64,000 nucleotides of DNA from Palsa-459 sp035510855. GTDB lineage: Bacteria > Actinomycetota > Acidimicrobiia > Acidimicrobiales > RAAP-2. Under the pieces are notes generated by a model. That model had not been told where the DNA came from, did no database searches, and saw nothing but the letters and a program-made list of their open reading frames with translations. Location: the NCBI GenBank assembly GCA_035510855.1, contig DATKGG010000058.1, forward strand, positions 1 to 64,000, read 5' to 3'. A program made the position numbers and the translations under genes. Positions 24,729-32,935 of this stretch are shown in pieces; positions within the stretch are counted from its first letter, which is position 1, and every line of letters begins with the position of its first letter.

Positions 24729-25640
24729 CTACCCCTTCGCGGCGAGCTCGCCCAGCAGCGCGTACGTCGCCGACACCTCATCCTTCGACCCGATCGGCGA
24801 GGCGAGCGCCTCGGTGACCCCGGCTTCGGCGAGCGCGCCGATCGCGTCTTCGATCCGGTCCCTCGACCCGACGATCGAGACGTCCGACGCGCTGGTGGCT
24901 CCCTCGCGGTCGAGCATCGCCTTGTAGCTCGGGAGCGTGGGATAGATCGCGAGCTCCTTGTCGATGCGCTCGGCGGCGCCGCTGACGTCGTCAGTCAAAC
25001 AGACCGCCACCGACGCGATCACCCGCGGCGCGGGGCGACCCGCCGCCTCGGCGGCGCTGCGGATCGTGGGCACGACGTAGTCGCGGAGCGTCTCGATCCC
25101 TGTCATCCAGGTCACCGTGCCGTCGGTGACGGTGCCCGCGAGGCGCAGCATCTCGGGCCCGAGCGCCGCGACGACGAGGCTCGGGGGCGACGACGCCGCG
25201 GGGCCCACTGCCTGGAAGACGTTGGCCTTCAGGAGCGTGCCCTGGACGTTGACCGCCTCTCCTCGCAGCATGGGGACCAGCGCGTCGAGGTACTCGCGCA
25301 TGTACGTCCCCGGCTTGTCGAAGCTGATCCCCCACACGCCCTCGACCATGACCTTGTGCGACAGGCCGATGCCGAGCGTGAGCCGTCCGCCGGAGATCGC
25401 CTGGACGGTCAGCGCCTGGGCCGCGAGCACCATGGGGTGGCGGGGGTGGATCGGCACGACGCCGGTCGCGACCTCGATGGTGTCGACCTCGCGCGCGACG
25501 ACGGCGAGGACCGTGAGCGCGTCGGCGCCAAAGATCTGGGAGGACCACACGCTCTTGAAGCCGGCGTCCCTCGCGGCTCGGGCGTTCGCGACGACGTCGT
25601 CGATCGGCTTGTCGGTGTCGAGGCTCGTGCCGAGTCGCAT
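24729..25640 (-). CDS. LLM-class F420-type oxidoreductase
   Basis: 303-aa TIM-barrel enzyme. It shows the typical MRLGTSL start, FKSVWSSQIFGADALT, the strand EVATGVVPIHPRHP, ISGGRLTLGIGLSHK and LVVAALGPEMLRLAG, placing it with the F420-dependent LLM proteins common in actinobacteria. ATG 25640 follows a GAGGAG ribosome site; the long upstream open frame is antisense to purK and rejected. Monocistronic, divergent from purK. Substrate unknown. Confidence 0.88.
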   Translation of the reverse strand: MRLGTSLDTDKPIDDVVANARAARDAGFKSVWSSQIFGADALTVLAVVAREVDTIEVATGVVPIHPRHPMVLAAQALTVQAISGGRLTLGIGLSHKVMVEGVWGISFDKPGTYMREYLDALVPMLRGEAVNVQGTLLKANVFQAVGPAASSPPSLVVAALGPEMLRLAGTVTDGTVTWMTGIETLRDYVVPTIRSAAEAAGRPAPRVIASVAVCLTDDVSGAAERIDKELAIYPTLPSYKAMLDREGATSASDVSIVGSRDRIEDAIGALAEAGVTEALASPIGSKDEVSATYALLGELAAKG

Positions 25641-25667
25641 GGGACTCCTCTTGATCGGGACGGCAGG

Positions 25668-25673
25668 TAGCCT
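25668..25673 (+). promoter_or_regulatory. Candidate -10 (TAGCCT) of the purKE operon
   Basis: TAGCCT ends 6 nt before the GTG start of purK; identical in sequence and spacing to the hexamers before glpK and nfo. Confidence 0.45.
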
Positions 25674-25679
25674 GCCGCG

Positions 25680-26885
25680 GTGGCGGTGCCCGAGCGTACA
25701 GAGGGCGGCCGACCGCTGCCCCGAGTCGGCTTCGTCGGGGCGGGTCAGCTCGCCCGCATGTGCTGCGAGGCGGCGAGCGCCCTCGGGATCGACAGCGTCG
25801 TGCTCGCGACGAGCCGGGACGACGCCGCGGTCGCCGTGGCGGGCGAGGTGGTCCTCGGGAGCCCACACGACGCGGCCTCGCTGCACGAGCTCGCGGCGCA
25901 CTGCGACGTCGTCACCTTCGACCACGAGCTCGTCGACCTCGACATGATCCGTGCCCTCGAGGCGACGGGACGACCGGTTCGTCCCTCGAGCGCGGCCCTC
26001 GAGGCAGCGGTCGACAAGTCCTTTCAGCGACGTCGCTTCGCCTCGGCCGGCATCGCGGTGCCCGAGTTCATCGTCCTCGACTCTGACCGGGACACGGACC
26101 TCGCGGCCCTGCACACGCTCGCGGACCGCCTCGGTCGCGTCCCGGTCGTCAAGGTCGCCCGTGGCGGCTACGACGGGCGCGGGGTCGTGATCGCCTCCCG
26201 ACTCGACGAGGCAGCTGCCGCGGTCGCGGCGTGGCGCGAGTCGGGTGCGGTCGTCGTCGCCGAGGCGCCGGTCGACTTCCGCACCGAGCTCGCCGTGCTC
26301 GTCGCGCGCCGTCCAGGCGGCGACGCCGTCACCTACCGCGCGGTCCAGACGACCCAGGTCGACGGCGTCTGCCGCGAGATCCTCGTGCCAGGCGGCCTCG
26401 ACGACGCGACCTCGATCGGGGCGGGCGCGCTCGCGCAACGAGTCGCCGAGCTCGTCGGCGCCGTGGGCGTGATGGCGGTCGAGCTGTTCTCGACGGACGA
26501 GGGGCTCGTCGTGAACGAGGTCGCGCTCCGCCCGCACAACTCGGGGCACTGGACGATCGAGGGGGCAACGACGAGCCAGTTCGAGAACCACCTTCGCGCC
26601 GTGCTCGACCTGCCGCTCGGGGCGACGGCGCTCACCGCGCGTGCGGTCGCGACCGTCAATGTCGTCGGCGGGCCATCGGGCGTCCTCGACGGCGCGTCGC
26701 TCGCGCTCGCCCTGTGCGAGCCCCGAGCAAGGCTGCACCTGTATGGCAAGGCCCCGCGCCCAGGGAGGAAACTGGGCCACGTGACCGTCCTTGGCGATGA
26801 CGCGAACGAGGCCCTGGAGATCGCGTGGCGGGCAGCCGCGGCGCTCGGGACGCCGGTGCCGGCCACCGCGGGTGCGACGAGATGA
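25680..26885 (+). CDS. purK: N5-carboxyaminoimidazole ribonucleotide synthase
   Basis: ATP-grasp enzyme that carboxylates AIR with bicarbonate and ATP to N5-CAIR in purine synthesis; 401 aa. The N-terminal FVGAGQLARMCCEAA is followed by the ATP-grasp core (VVKVARGGYDGRGV) and the signature NEVALRPHNSGHWTIEGA, the PurK equivalent of NEIAPRPHNSGH. GTG 25680. Its TGA overlaps the purE ATG (ATGA), so the two successive enzymes are coupled. Confidence 0.95.
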   Translation: MAVPERTEGGRPLPRVGFVGAGQLARMCCEAASALGIDSVVLATSRDDAAVAVAGEVVLGSPHDAASLHELAAHCDVVTFDHELVDLDMIRALEATGRPVRPSSAALEAAVDKSFQRRRFASAGIAVPEFIVLDSDRDTDLAALHTLADRLGRVPVVKVARGGYDGRGVVIASRLDEAAAAVAAWRESGAVVVAEAPVDFRTELAVLVARRPGGDAVTYRAVQTTQVDGVCREILVPGGLDDATSIGAGALAQRVAELVGAVGVMAVELFSTDEGLVVNEVALRPHNSGHWTIEGATTSQFENHLRAVLDLPLGATALTARAVATVNVVGGPSGVLDGASLALALCEPRARLHLYGKAPRPGRKLGHVTVLGDDANEALEIAWRAAAALGTPVPATAGATR

Positions 26886-27376
26886 CCGCGCTCCTCGTCG
26901 GGATCGTCATGGGCAGCTCGTCAGACCTCACGGTCATGCAGCCGGCCGCCGACGTGCTCGCGACGTTCGGCGTCGCCTGCGAGGTCCGGGTCGTCTCGGC
27001 GCACCGGACCCCCGAGGCGATGCTGCGCTACGGGCACGACGCGAGGGATCGGGGGCTGCGCGTGCTCATCGCGGGCGCAGGTGGCGCCGCGCACCTGCCC
27101 GGCATGCTCGCCGCGGCAACGACCCTGCCGGTGATCGGGGTGCCCGTCGCGCTCGACCGGCTCGACGGGCTCGACTCGCTGCTGTCGATCGTCCAGATGC
27201 CCCGGGGCGTGCCCGTCGCCACGATGGCGGTGAACGGCGCCGCCAACGCCGCGCTGTACGCGGTCAGGATCCTCGCGTTGGGCGACGAGGTCCTCGCCAC
27301 GCGCATCGCCGAGCATCGCGACCAGCTCGCCGCTGAGGCGACAGCCCAGGACGAAGGGCTCGGAGGTCGAGCGTGA
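26882..27376 (+). CDS. purE: N5-CAIR mutase
   Basis: Converts N5-CAIR to 4-carboxy-AIR; 164 aa from ATG 26882. MGSSSDL, VVSAHRTPEAM and AGAGGAAHLPGMLAA are the class I PurE active-site motifs, with the catalytic His in SAHRTP. A longer upstream reading inside purK is rejected. Overlaps purK (ATGA) and the following deacetylase-like gene (GTGA). Confidence 0.96.
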   Translation: MTALLVGIVMGSSSDLTVMQPAADVLATFGVACEVRVVSAHRTPEAMLRYGHDARDRGLRVLIAGAGGAAHLPGMLAAATTLPVIGVPVALDRLDGLDSLLSIVQMPRGVPVATMAVNGAANAALYAVRILALGDEVLATRIAEHRDQLAAEATAQDEGLGGRA

Positions 27377-28218
27377 CGTCGCTCCTCTCGCGCCTCGGTC
27401 TCGGTGCACGCGATCGCGCGCTCATCGTGACGGCCGACGACTTCGGGCTGTGCCACGCGGCGACCGAGGGCGTGCTCGACGCGCTCGGTCGCGGCGCCGC
27501 CACGTCCGCAGGGCTCGTGGTGCCCGCGCCCTGGGCGCTCGAAGCCGCGTCGAGGGCGGGTGGCCACGACGTCGGCGTCCACCTCGCGCTTACCGCCGGG
27601 CTGCCCAGGTTCCGCTGGGGGCCCGTCACCTTCGCCCCGTCGCTCCTCGGCGGTGACGGCGGCTTCCCCGCGACCACCGAGGACCTCCATGACCACGCCG
27701 ATCCCGACGAGGTGCGCCGCGAGTGCCGAGCGCAGCTCGAGCGCGCCGTGCTCCTCGGTGTCGGGCCGACCCACCTCTCGGTGCTCGGTGACGCCCTCTT
27801 CGCGGCCCCCGCGCTCTTCGACGTGCTCGTCGAGCTCGCCGCCGAGTCGGGGCTGCCTTTGCGGCTCCCTGGGCGCGCCGACGCGTCGAGGTTCGGCTTT
27901 CCCCTCTACGAGCTGGTGGACGACGCGGGCGTCGCCCGCACCGACCACGTGCGCCACTCGGCCCCCGGGATCCTTGACGACCCCGCGGGCTTCGCGGCGA
28001 GCCTGCTCGGGGGCGTGACCGAGCTGGTGGTCCGACCCGCGCGCGACACCGACGAGCTGCACGCGCTCGCACCTGATGCCGACGAGCGCGTTCGCGACCT
28101 CGGCTCCCTCGTTGGCGAGGGCTCGATCGCCCGCGCGCTCGACGACGCCGGCGTCGTCACCCTGTCCTGGTCCGTCGTGCGCGACCTCACCCCCAGCCCA
28201 TCCGTCCCCGCGCGCTGA
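27373..28218 (+). CDS. YdjC/ChbG-family deacetylase-like protein with altered metal site
   Basis: 281-aa member of the YdjC/ChbG/HpnK carbohydrate-deacetylase fold. TADDFGL near residue 20 and VGVHLALT near 60 carry the Asp and His expected of the family. The next motif, normally THxDSH or similar, reads THLSVLGDALF: the Asp and second His are replaced by Ser and Leu. Catalysis may be lost or changed. GTG 27373 overlaps the purE stop by 4 nt, so it is co-translated with the purine genes; the link is unexplained. Confidence 0.8.
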   Translation: MTSLLSRLGLGARDRALIVTADDFGLCHAATEGVLDALGRGAATSAGLVVPAPWALEAASRAGGHDVGVHLALTAGLPRFRWGPVTFAPSLLGGDGGFPATTEDLHDHADPDEVRRECRAQLERAVLLGVGPTHLSVLGDALFAAPALFDVLVELAAESGLPLRLPGRADASRFGFPLYELVDDAGVARTDHVRHSAPGILDDPAGFAASLLGGVTELVVRPARDTDELHALAPDADERVRDLGSLVGEGSIARALDDAGVVTLSWSVVRDLTPSPSVPAR

Positions 28219-28221
28219 GCG

Positions 28222-28329
28222 ATGCCCTCCCTCGCTCGAGTCACGTTGCTCTGGGTCCTGGCCACCGCGATCGCCCTCGTGCTCGCCGAGAGCGCCGGGG
28301 CGATCCACCTGGCGTTCCTCGGGGCCTGA
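28222..28329 (+). CDS. Possible 35-aa single-helix membrane peptide
   Basis: ATG 28222, 3 nt after the ChbG-like stop, gives MPSLARVTLLWVLATAIALV and then AESAGAIHLAFLGA: one strong hydrophobic helix and little else. It may be a true microprotein of the purKE operon, or the first helix of a decayed membrane gene that continues at 28391. Confidence 0.35.
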   Translation: MPSLARVTLLWVLATAIALVLAESAGAIHLAFLGA

Positions 28330-28390
28330 CTGGCTCCCCCGCGGTTCGTGCGTGGTCACTCGATGAAGAGCGCCTTGCGCTGCCGATGCG

Positions 28391-28735
28391 GTGCATGCCG
28401 GTCCTGTTCATCGCGCTGCGCTGCACGCCGTTCAACAAGGCGCCTTCCTCAACTGGACGCACATGACGGTCGGGGTGATGCTCGCGATCGCCCAGGGCGT
28501 CGTCAGGGTCTGGCTCTGCTCGGTGCTCCCCGCGTTCCGTGTCCTCGCCGCGGCGGGTCTCGAGCTCCTGGGCGGCATCATCAGCGTGATGTCGCTGCCC
28601 GACACGTCGTTCAACATCCTCTTGCAGGGCGAGCTGCTGTTCAACCTCGGGTTCTGCCTGTGCCTCATCGCGGTGGTCCACGACGCGGCGGCCGCGCCCC
28701 CTGCGAGCGACACGGTCGCGTGGAGCGAGTGGTGA
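28391..28735 (+). CDS. Small hypothetical membrane protein
   Basis: Up to 114 aa with three likely membrane helices (VGVMLAIAQGVVRVWLCSV, LAAAGLELLGGIISVM, LLFNLGFCLCLIAVV) and a short polar tail. The start is uncertain: GTG 28391 has a poor ribosome site and ATG 28463 begins just before the first helix. Codon positions look coding but no family is recognised. Lies between the purKE operon and pspA. Confidence 0.5.
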   Translation: MHAGPVHRAALHAVQQGAFLNWTHMTVGVMLAIAQGVVRVWLCSVLPAFRVLAAAGLELLGGIISVMSLPDTSFNILLQGELLFNLGFCLCLIAVVHDAAAAPPASDTVAWSEW

Positions 28736-28796
28736 ACCGCCCCTTGGGCCGCGCCAGAGACCCCACGGCGTAGGCTCTCCCCCGAAGGGAGGCCCT

Positions 28797-29543
28797 GTGG
28801 GCGCGTGGCAGCGGTTGATGGCGATTTTCCAGGCCAAGACGAACAAGGCGCTGGACAAGATGGAGGATCCGAGAGAGACGCTCGACCTCTCCTACGACAA
28901 GCAGCTCGAGAACCTGACCAAGGTCCGCCGGGCGGTCGCCGACGTCGCGACGGCGCGAAAGCGGATCGAGCTGCAGGCCAACGAGCTGAAGAAGCAGGGC
29001 GAAAAGCTCCAGAGCCAGGCGAAGGCGGCCCTCTCGCAGGGCAACGAGGACCTCGCGCGCGCCGCGCTCGAGCGTCGCTCGGTCGTCGCGAGCCAGCTCT
29101 CGGACCTCGAGGTCCAGCACCAGCAGGTCGCGGACCAAGAGCAGAAGCTGATCGCGACCTCCCATCGCCTCCAGAGCGAGGTCGAGGCGTTCCGGACACG
29201 CAAAGAGACGATCAAGGCGACCTACACGGCAGCTGAGGCCCAGGCCCACATCGGCGAGGCCGTCGCGGGCATCTCGTCGTCGATGAGCGACTCGGGGGCG
29301 GCGATGCAGCGCGCCCAGGACAAGATCGCCCAGATGCAGGCCCGCTCGGGTGCGATCGACGAGCTGCTCGCCAGCGGTGCGCTGACGGACCTGTCGCACC
29401 CCACCGACGACATCCAGGCAGAGCTCGACAAGATCTCGTCGACCTCCGAGGTCGACAGCGAGATGGCGAAGCTCAAGGCGGAACTCGCGACGGCGCCCGC
29501 GCCGGAGCTCGGTGGGGGCACCGAGGGAGCTACCGCCAGCTGA
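28797..29543 (+). CDS. pspA: PspA/IM30-family membrane stress protein
   Basis: 248 aa, mostly alpha-helical coiled coil, of the ESCRT-III-like PspA/Vipp1 family, which binds and stabilises stressed cytoplasmic membrane. The N-terminal amphipathic segment (AWQRLMAIFQAKTNKALDKM) is followed by EDPRETLDLSYDKQLENL and heptad helices to about residue 190. The tail (200-248) is acidic and Ala-rich. GTG 28797 has a GAAGGGAGG ribosome site, and TAGGCT about 20 nt upstream is a plausible -10. Apparently monocistronic. Confidence 0.92.
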   Translation: MGAWQRLMAIFQAKTNKALDKMEDPRETLDLSYDKQLENLTKVRRAVADVATARKRIELQANELKKQGEKLQSQAKAALSQGNEDLARAALERRSVVASQLSDLEVQHQQVADQEQKLIATSHRLQSEVEAFRTRKETIKATYTAAEAQAHIGEAVAGISSSMSDSGAAMQRAQDKIAQMQARSGAIDELLASGALTDLSHPTDDIQAELDKISSTSEVDSEMAKLKAELATAPAPELGGGTEGATAS

Positions 29544-29565
29544 TGGCCTCGCGCAGCATCGAGCC

Positions 29566-29581
29566 CGACCTCACGAGGTCG
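29566..29581. terminator. Weak hairpin between pspA and the fumC operon
   Basis: CGACCT and AGGTCG pair over 6 bp around CACG in the 60-bp convergent gap. A possible bidirectional terminator. Confidence 0.25.
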
Positions 29582-29603
29582 CTCGCTTCGTGGAGGCTGT
29601 CGG

Positions 29604-29909
29604 TCAGCTGACCTGGTCGGCTGCCGCGGCGCTGGCCGCCTCGGCGAGCTGCAGGTCGAGCTCGGTCAGCCCGCCTTGGTCGTGGGTCGAGACCACAAGC
29701 CGGACCGTCGTGTAGCGCACGTCGATGTCAGGGTGGTGGTTGAGCCGCTCGGCGTTCTCGGCAACCGTGACCACGAAGCCGATCGCGTCCATGAAGGTCG
29801 GGAACTGGAACTCGACGCGGAGCTTGTCGCCGTCGCGAGCCCACGGGGAGCCCGCGGCGGCCAGTGCGGCGTCGACGGTCGCGGTGTCGAGCAGTGCTGG
29901 GCGGGTCAT
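29604..29909 (-). CDS. Pterin-4a-carbinolamine dehydratase
   Basis: 101-aa PCD/DCoH-like enzyme that dehydrates 4a-hydroxytetrahydrobiopterin. The family core is intact: AERLNHHPDIDVRYTTV with the catalytic His pair, then VVSTHDQGGLTELDLQLA. ATG 29909 overlaps the fumC stop by 4 nt (ATGA). No aromatic amino-acid hydroxylase is in view; some bacterial homologues are thought to serve molybdopterin enzymes, so the physiological role is open. Confidence 0.92.
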   Translation of the reverse strand: MTRPALLDTATVDAALAAAGSPWARDGDKLRVEFQFPTFMDAIGFVVTVAENAERLNHHPDIDVRYTTVRLVVSTHDQGGLTELDLQLAEAASAAAADQVS

Positions 29910-31291
29910 GGCATCGCCATCCTCTCGGGGTCGACGGCCTCGTCGAACTCCGCCGCGGTCAGGTAGCCGAGCGCGACGGCGGCATCGCGGAGCGTCGAGC
30001 CCTCGGCGTGCGCCTTCTTCGCCACCGTGGCCGCCTTGTCGTAGCCGATGATCGGGTTGAGGGCGGTGACGAGCATCAAGGAGCGCTCGAGGTGCTCGCT
30101 GATCCTGGCCTCGTCGGCACGGAGCCCGACGACGCAGTACTCGCAGAACAGCTCGCACGAGTCGCTGAGCAGGTCAACGGAGTTGCAGAAGTTGAAGATC
30201 ATGACGGGCTTGCACACGTTGAGCTCGAGGTTGCCCCTCGAGCCGGCGATGCCAATCGCGGTGTCGTTGCCGAGGACCTGGACGCACACCATGATCAGGG
30301 CCTCGCACTGCGTGGGGTTGACCTTCCCCGGCATGATCGAGCTGCCGGGCTCGTTCTCTGGCAGCACGAGCTCGCCGAGCCCGCTGCGCGGGCCAGAGCC
30401 GAGCCATCTGACGTCGTCGGCGATCTTGGTGAGGCTGACTGCGAGCGTGCGGATGGCCCCGTGCGCGAAGACGATGGCGTCGTGGGCGGCCAGCGCGGCG
30501 AACTTGTTGGGCGCGGTCACGAAGGGCGCACCGGTGCGCGCCGCGATCGCCGCGGCGACGCGGGCGCCGAACTCGGGGTGCGTGTTCAGCCCGGTGCCGA
30601 CGGCGGTGCCGCCGAGCGCGAGCTCGTAGAGGCTCCCCATCGCCGCGCCGATCCTCATGAGGTCCGCGTCGAGCTGGGCGACGTACCCGGAGAACTCCTG
30701 GCCCAACGTGAGCGGGACGGCGTCCATGAGGTGGGTGCGCCCGATCTTCGTGATCCCCGCGAATGCCTCCGAGCGTTCGGCCAGCGCGTCGCGCAGCGCG
30801 GTCACCGACGGGATCAGCCGCTCGCGCAGCTGAAAGACCGCAGCGACGTGCATCGCGGTCGGGAACGTGTCGTTCGAAGACTGCGAGCAGTTGACGTGAT
30901 CGTTCGGGTGGACGGGGTCCTTCGAGCCGCGCTCCCCACCCGCGAGCTCGTTTGCCCGGTTGGAGATGACCTCGTTCACGTTCATGTTCGTCTGCGTGCC
31001 GCTCCCCGTCTGCCAGACGCGCAGGGGGAACTCGGCATCGAGCGTGCCGTCGGCGACCTCACGGGCCGCGCGCTCGATGAGCTCGGCGCGCCTGGCGTCG
31101 AGGAGTCCCAGCTCGGCATTGACCGTGGCGGCCGCCCCCTTCAGCACTCCGAAGGCGTGGATGACCGCCGGCGGCATCTGGTCGTGGCCGATCGCGAAGT
31201 GCTGGAGGCTCCGCTCCGTCTGCGCCCCCCAGTAGCGCTCGGCGGGCACCTCGATCGTGCCCATCGTGTCGGACTCGGTGCGCGTGCTCAG
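29906..31291 (-). CDS. fumC: Class II fumarate hydratase
   Basis: Fe-independent fumarase of the TCA cycle, about 461 aa. The family signature GSSIMPGKVNP is present, along with QTGSGTQTNMNVNEVI, HPNDHVNCSQSSNDTFPTA and KIGRTHLMDAVP active-site segments. Start choice: the first ATG (31264) would lose the conserved R-x-E-x-DxMG N-terminus and lies 31 nt from the only ribosome site. A CTG at 31291-31289 gives STRTESDTMGTIEVP, sits 4 nt after GGAGG, and overlaps the nfo stop as CTGA. CTG is therefore preferred. The middle gene of nfo-fumC-PCD. Confidence 0.93.
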   Translation of the reverse strand: MSTRTESDTMGTIEVPAERYWGAQTERSLQHFAIGHDQMPPAVIHAFGVLKGAAATVNAELGLLDARRAELIERAAREVADGTLDAEFPLRVWQTGSGTQTNMNVNEVISNRANELAGGERGSKDPVHPNDHVNCSQSSNDTFPTAMHVAAVFQLRERLIPSVTALRDALAERSEAFAGITKIGRTHLMDAVPLTLGQEFSGYVAQLDADLMRIGAAMGSLYELALGGTAVGTGLNTHPEFGARVAAAIAARTGAPFVTAPNKFAALAAHDAIVFAHGAIRTLAVSLTKIADDVRWLGSGPRSGLGELVLPENEPGSSIMPGKVNPTQCEALIMVCVQVLGNDTAIGIAGSRGNLELNVCKPVMIFNFCNSVDLLSDSCELFCEYCVVGLRADEARISEHLERSLMLVTALNPIIGYDKAATVAKKAHAEGSTLRDAAVALGYLTAAEFDEAVDPERMAMP

Positions 31292-32361
31292 GCGTCCTCC
31301 TTGTTTCTTCGGGTCGTCGAGCCCGTCTTTGCGGTCGACGCCTTTGAGGTCGCTCGCTTCACGGTCGTCGCCTTGGAGGCGGACGCTCGCTTCGCGGCCG
31401 TCCTTGCGGTCGACGCCTTGGACGCCGCGGTCGCGGGCTTCGCCGCCTTGGCCTTCCCGGCTGCACGCACCGCTCGCCTTGGCCGCATCGCCTCGCCGCG
31501 GGCGAGGATGGTTCTCGCGGCGGCGACGTCGACCGCCCTCGGCCCGTCGCCCTCGCCGGGCACCTCGAGAAGCGCTGCCACGTCGACGAGCGCGGGATGC
31601 CCGACGAGGGCCGCGAGCCCGTCGCCGCCGATCGAGCCGTCGCCGAGGTTCTCGTGGCGGTCGCGGTTCGAGCCGAACGGGACCTTCGAGTCGTTGAGGT
31701 GCAGGCATCCGAGCCGCTCGAGCCCGAACCTGGCCTTTACCTCGTCGATGACCGCGTCGGCGCCTTCGACGGTCGAGTAGTCCACGCCACTCGCCCACAG
31801 GTGCTGGGTGTCGATGCACACCCCGACTCGTTCGTCGCGGTCCACTGCATCGAGCACGCTCTCGAGCTCTTCCATGGTTCGGCCCACGGTTCCGCCCGAG
31901 CCCGCCGCGTTCTCGAGGAGGATCGGGCAGGCCGGCAGGTCACGCTCCTTCGGGTCGTCCGCATTGTCGAGCGCCGTCGTGAGCGCAGCTGCGATCTGTC
32001 CGAGCACGCCGTCGAGCCCGGCGCCATGGTGGCTGCCGACGTGCAGCACGAGCCCTGAGGCCCCCATGCCGCGAGCGACTGCGAGGTTCGCGGTCAGGCA
32101 CTCGACGCTGCGCGCGAAGAGCGTCTCGTCCGCGGTCGCGAGATTGATCAGGTACGTCGCGTGGCAGAACGTGGCGCGCACGGTCTCGTGCGCGCGCGCC
32201 GCGTCGCGGTACGCGGCAAGAACGTCAGGGGCGTACTGCGTCGGCTTCCACGCGCGCGGCGACTGGGTGAAGACCTGCACGGCGTCGGCACCCACCTCGA
32301 CGCCGCGATCGAGGCGGGCGGTGAGCGGGCCGCCTCCGCGGACGTGGGCCCCGATAAGCAC
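31288..32361 (-). CDS. nfo: Endonuclease IV with lysine/alanine-rich C-terminal tail
   Basis: AP endonuclease (family 2, TIM barrel, three zinc ions) for base-excision repair; 357 aa. The core (1-280) opens with LIGAHVRGGGPL; metal-ligand stretches include FCHATYLINLA, LVLHVGSHHGAG, LLENAAGSGGTVG, GVCIDTQHLWASG, CLHLNDSKVPFGSNRDRHENLG. From about residue 285 a 70-residue tail of Ala, Lys, Ser, Thr and Arg (repeated KAST/TAK units) follows, like histone-H1-type tails. GTG 32361 follows TAGCCT at 6 nt. First gene of the fumC operon. Confidence 0.93.
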   Translation of the reverse strand: MLIGAHVRGGGPLTARLDRGVEVGADAVQVFTQSPRAWKPTQYAPDVLAAYRDAARAHETVRATFCHATYLINLATADETLFARSVECLTANLAVARGMGASGLVLHVGSHHGAGLDGVLGQIAAALTTALDNADDPKERDLPACPILLENAAGSGGTVGRTMEELESVLDAVDRDERVGVCIDTQHLWASGVDYSTVEGADAVIDEVKARFGLERLGCLHLNDSKVPFGSNRDRHENLGDGSIGGDGLAALVGHPALVDVAALLEVPGEGDGPRAVDVAAARTILARGEAMRPRRAVRAAGKAKAAKPATAASKASTARTAAKRASASKATTVKRATSKASTAKTGSTTRRNKEDA

Positions 32362-32367
32362 GTCTGC

Positions 32368-32373
32368 AGGCTA
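32368..32373 (-). promoter_or_regulatory. Promoter of nfo-fumC-PCD (TTGTCG - 16 nt - TAGCCT)
   Basis: Minus-strand TAGCCT ends 6 nt before the nfo GTG. TTGTCG (32395-32390) lies 16 nt farther upstream as a possible -35. Leaderless transcription is likely. Confidence 0.45.
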
Positions 32374-32443
32374 TCCGGGCGTCGGCTCGCGACAACAGAT
32401 CGCCGCGTTGGGTGGCTGGACCGCGCGCTGCCAGACTTGCGCG

Positions 32444-32935
32444 ATGACAGACGTCGAGGTGGCTCCGAACGAGACGGCGTGCGGCGCCTGCCCGAGGCTC
32501 CAGTGGCAGTCACCTGCGCCAAGGGACCGCATCGTGGCAACCTCACGGTTCGTCGTCGCCCACGCGTTCAACGCCAACCTCGAGGGCTGGCTTGTCGTGC
32601 TGCCCCGACGCCATGTCGTCTCGCTCGACCAGTTCGACGACGTCGAGACAGCCGAGCTCGGGCCGCTGCTGCGCGGCGTCACGGCGGCACTCATGGCGAC
32701 CACGGGCTGCGAGAAGACCTACGTCCTGCTGCTGGCCGAGATGGAGGGCTTCCAGCACGTGCACTTCCACGTCGTGCCCCGTGGGCCGGACCTCCCCGAC
32801 GCCTACAGAGGGTCGAGGATCTTCGGACTGCTCGGCAATCCCGAGCTGGACGTCGTCTCGCCCGAGCGAATGAACGAGCTCGCCATCGCTCTGCGCGGCC
32901 ATCTCGCGGACTCGGGCATCATCGCCGAGGCCTAG
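32444..32935 (+). CDS. HIT-family nucleotide hydrolase
   Basis: 163-aa histidine-triad protein; catalytic motif QHVHFHVVP with His105, His107 and His109. An N-terminal CGAC (residues 13-16) may bind zinc, as in Hint-like members. LVVLPRRHVVSLDQF and the C-terminal helices complete the fold. ATG 32444 is preceded by CAGACT at 6 nt. Its TAG stop is built from the same CTAG as the stop of the convergent zinc-ribbon gene. Substrate class (nucleoside phosphoramidate or dinucleotide) is unknown. Confidence 0.88.
   Translation: MTDVEVAPNETACGACPRLQWQSPAPRDRIVATSRFVVAHAFNANLEGWLVVLPRRHVVSLDQFDDVETAELGPLLRGVTAALMATTGCEKTYVLLLAEMEGFQHVHFHVVPRGPDLPDAYRGSRIFGLLGNPELDVVSPERMNELAIALRGHLADSGIIAEA

Noticed and set aside
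26825..26881. An earlier purE start inside purK
   Set aside because: The ATG at 26882 starts the conserved family N-terminus and forms an ATGA overlap with the purK stop.
29906..31819. A long N-terminal extension of fumC reaching into nfo
   Set aside because: The extra residues are the shadow of the nfo Lys/Ala tail in another frame; family length and the ribosome site place the start near 31291.
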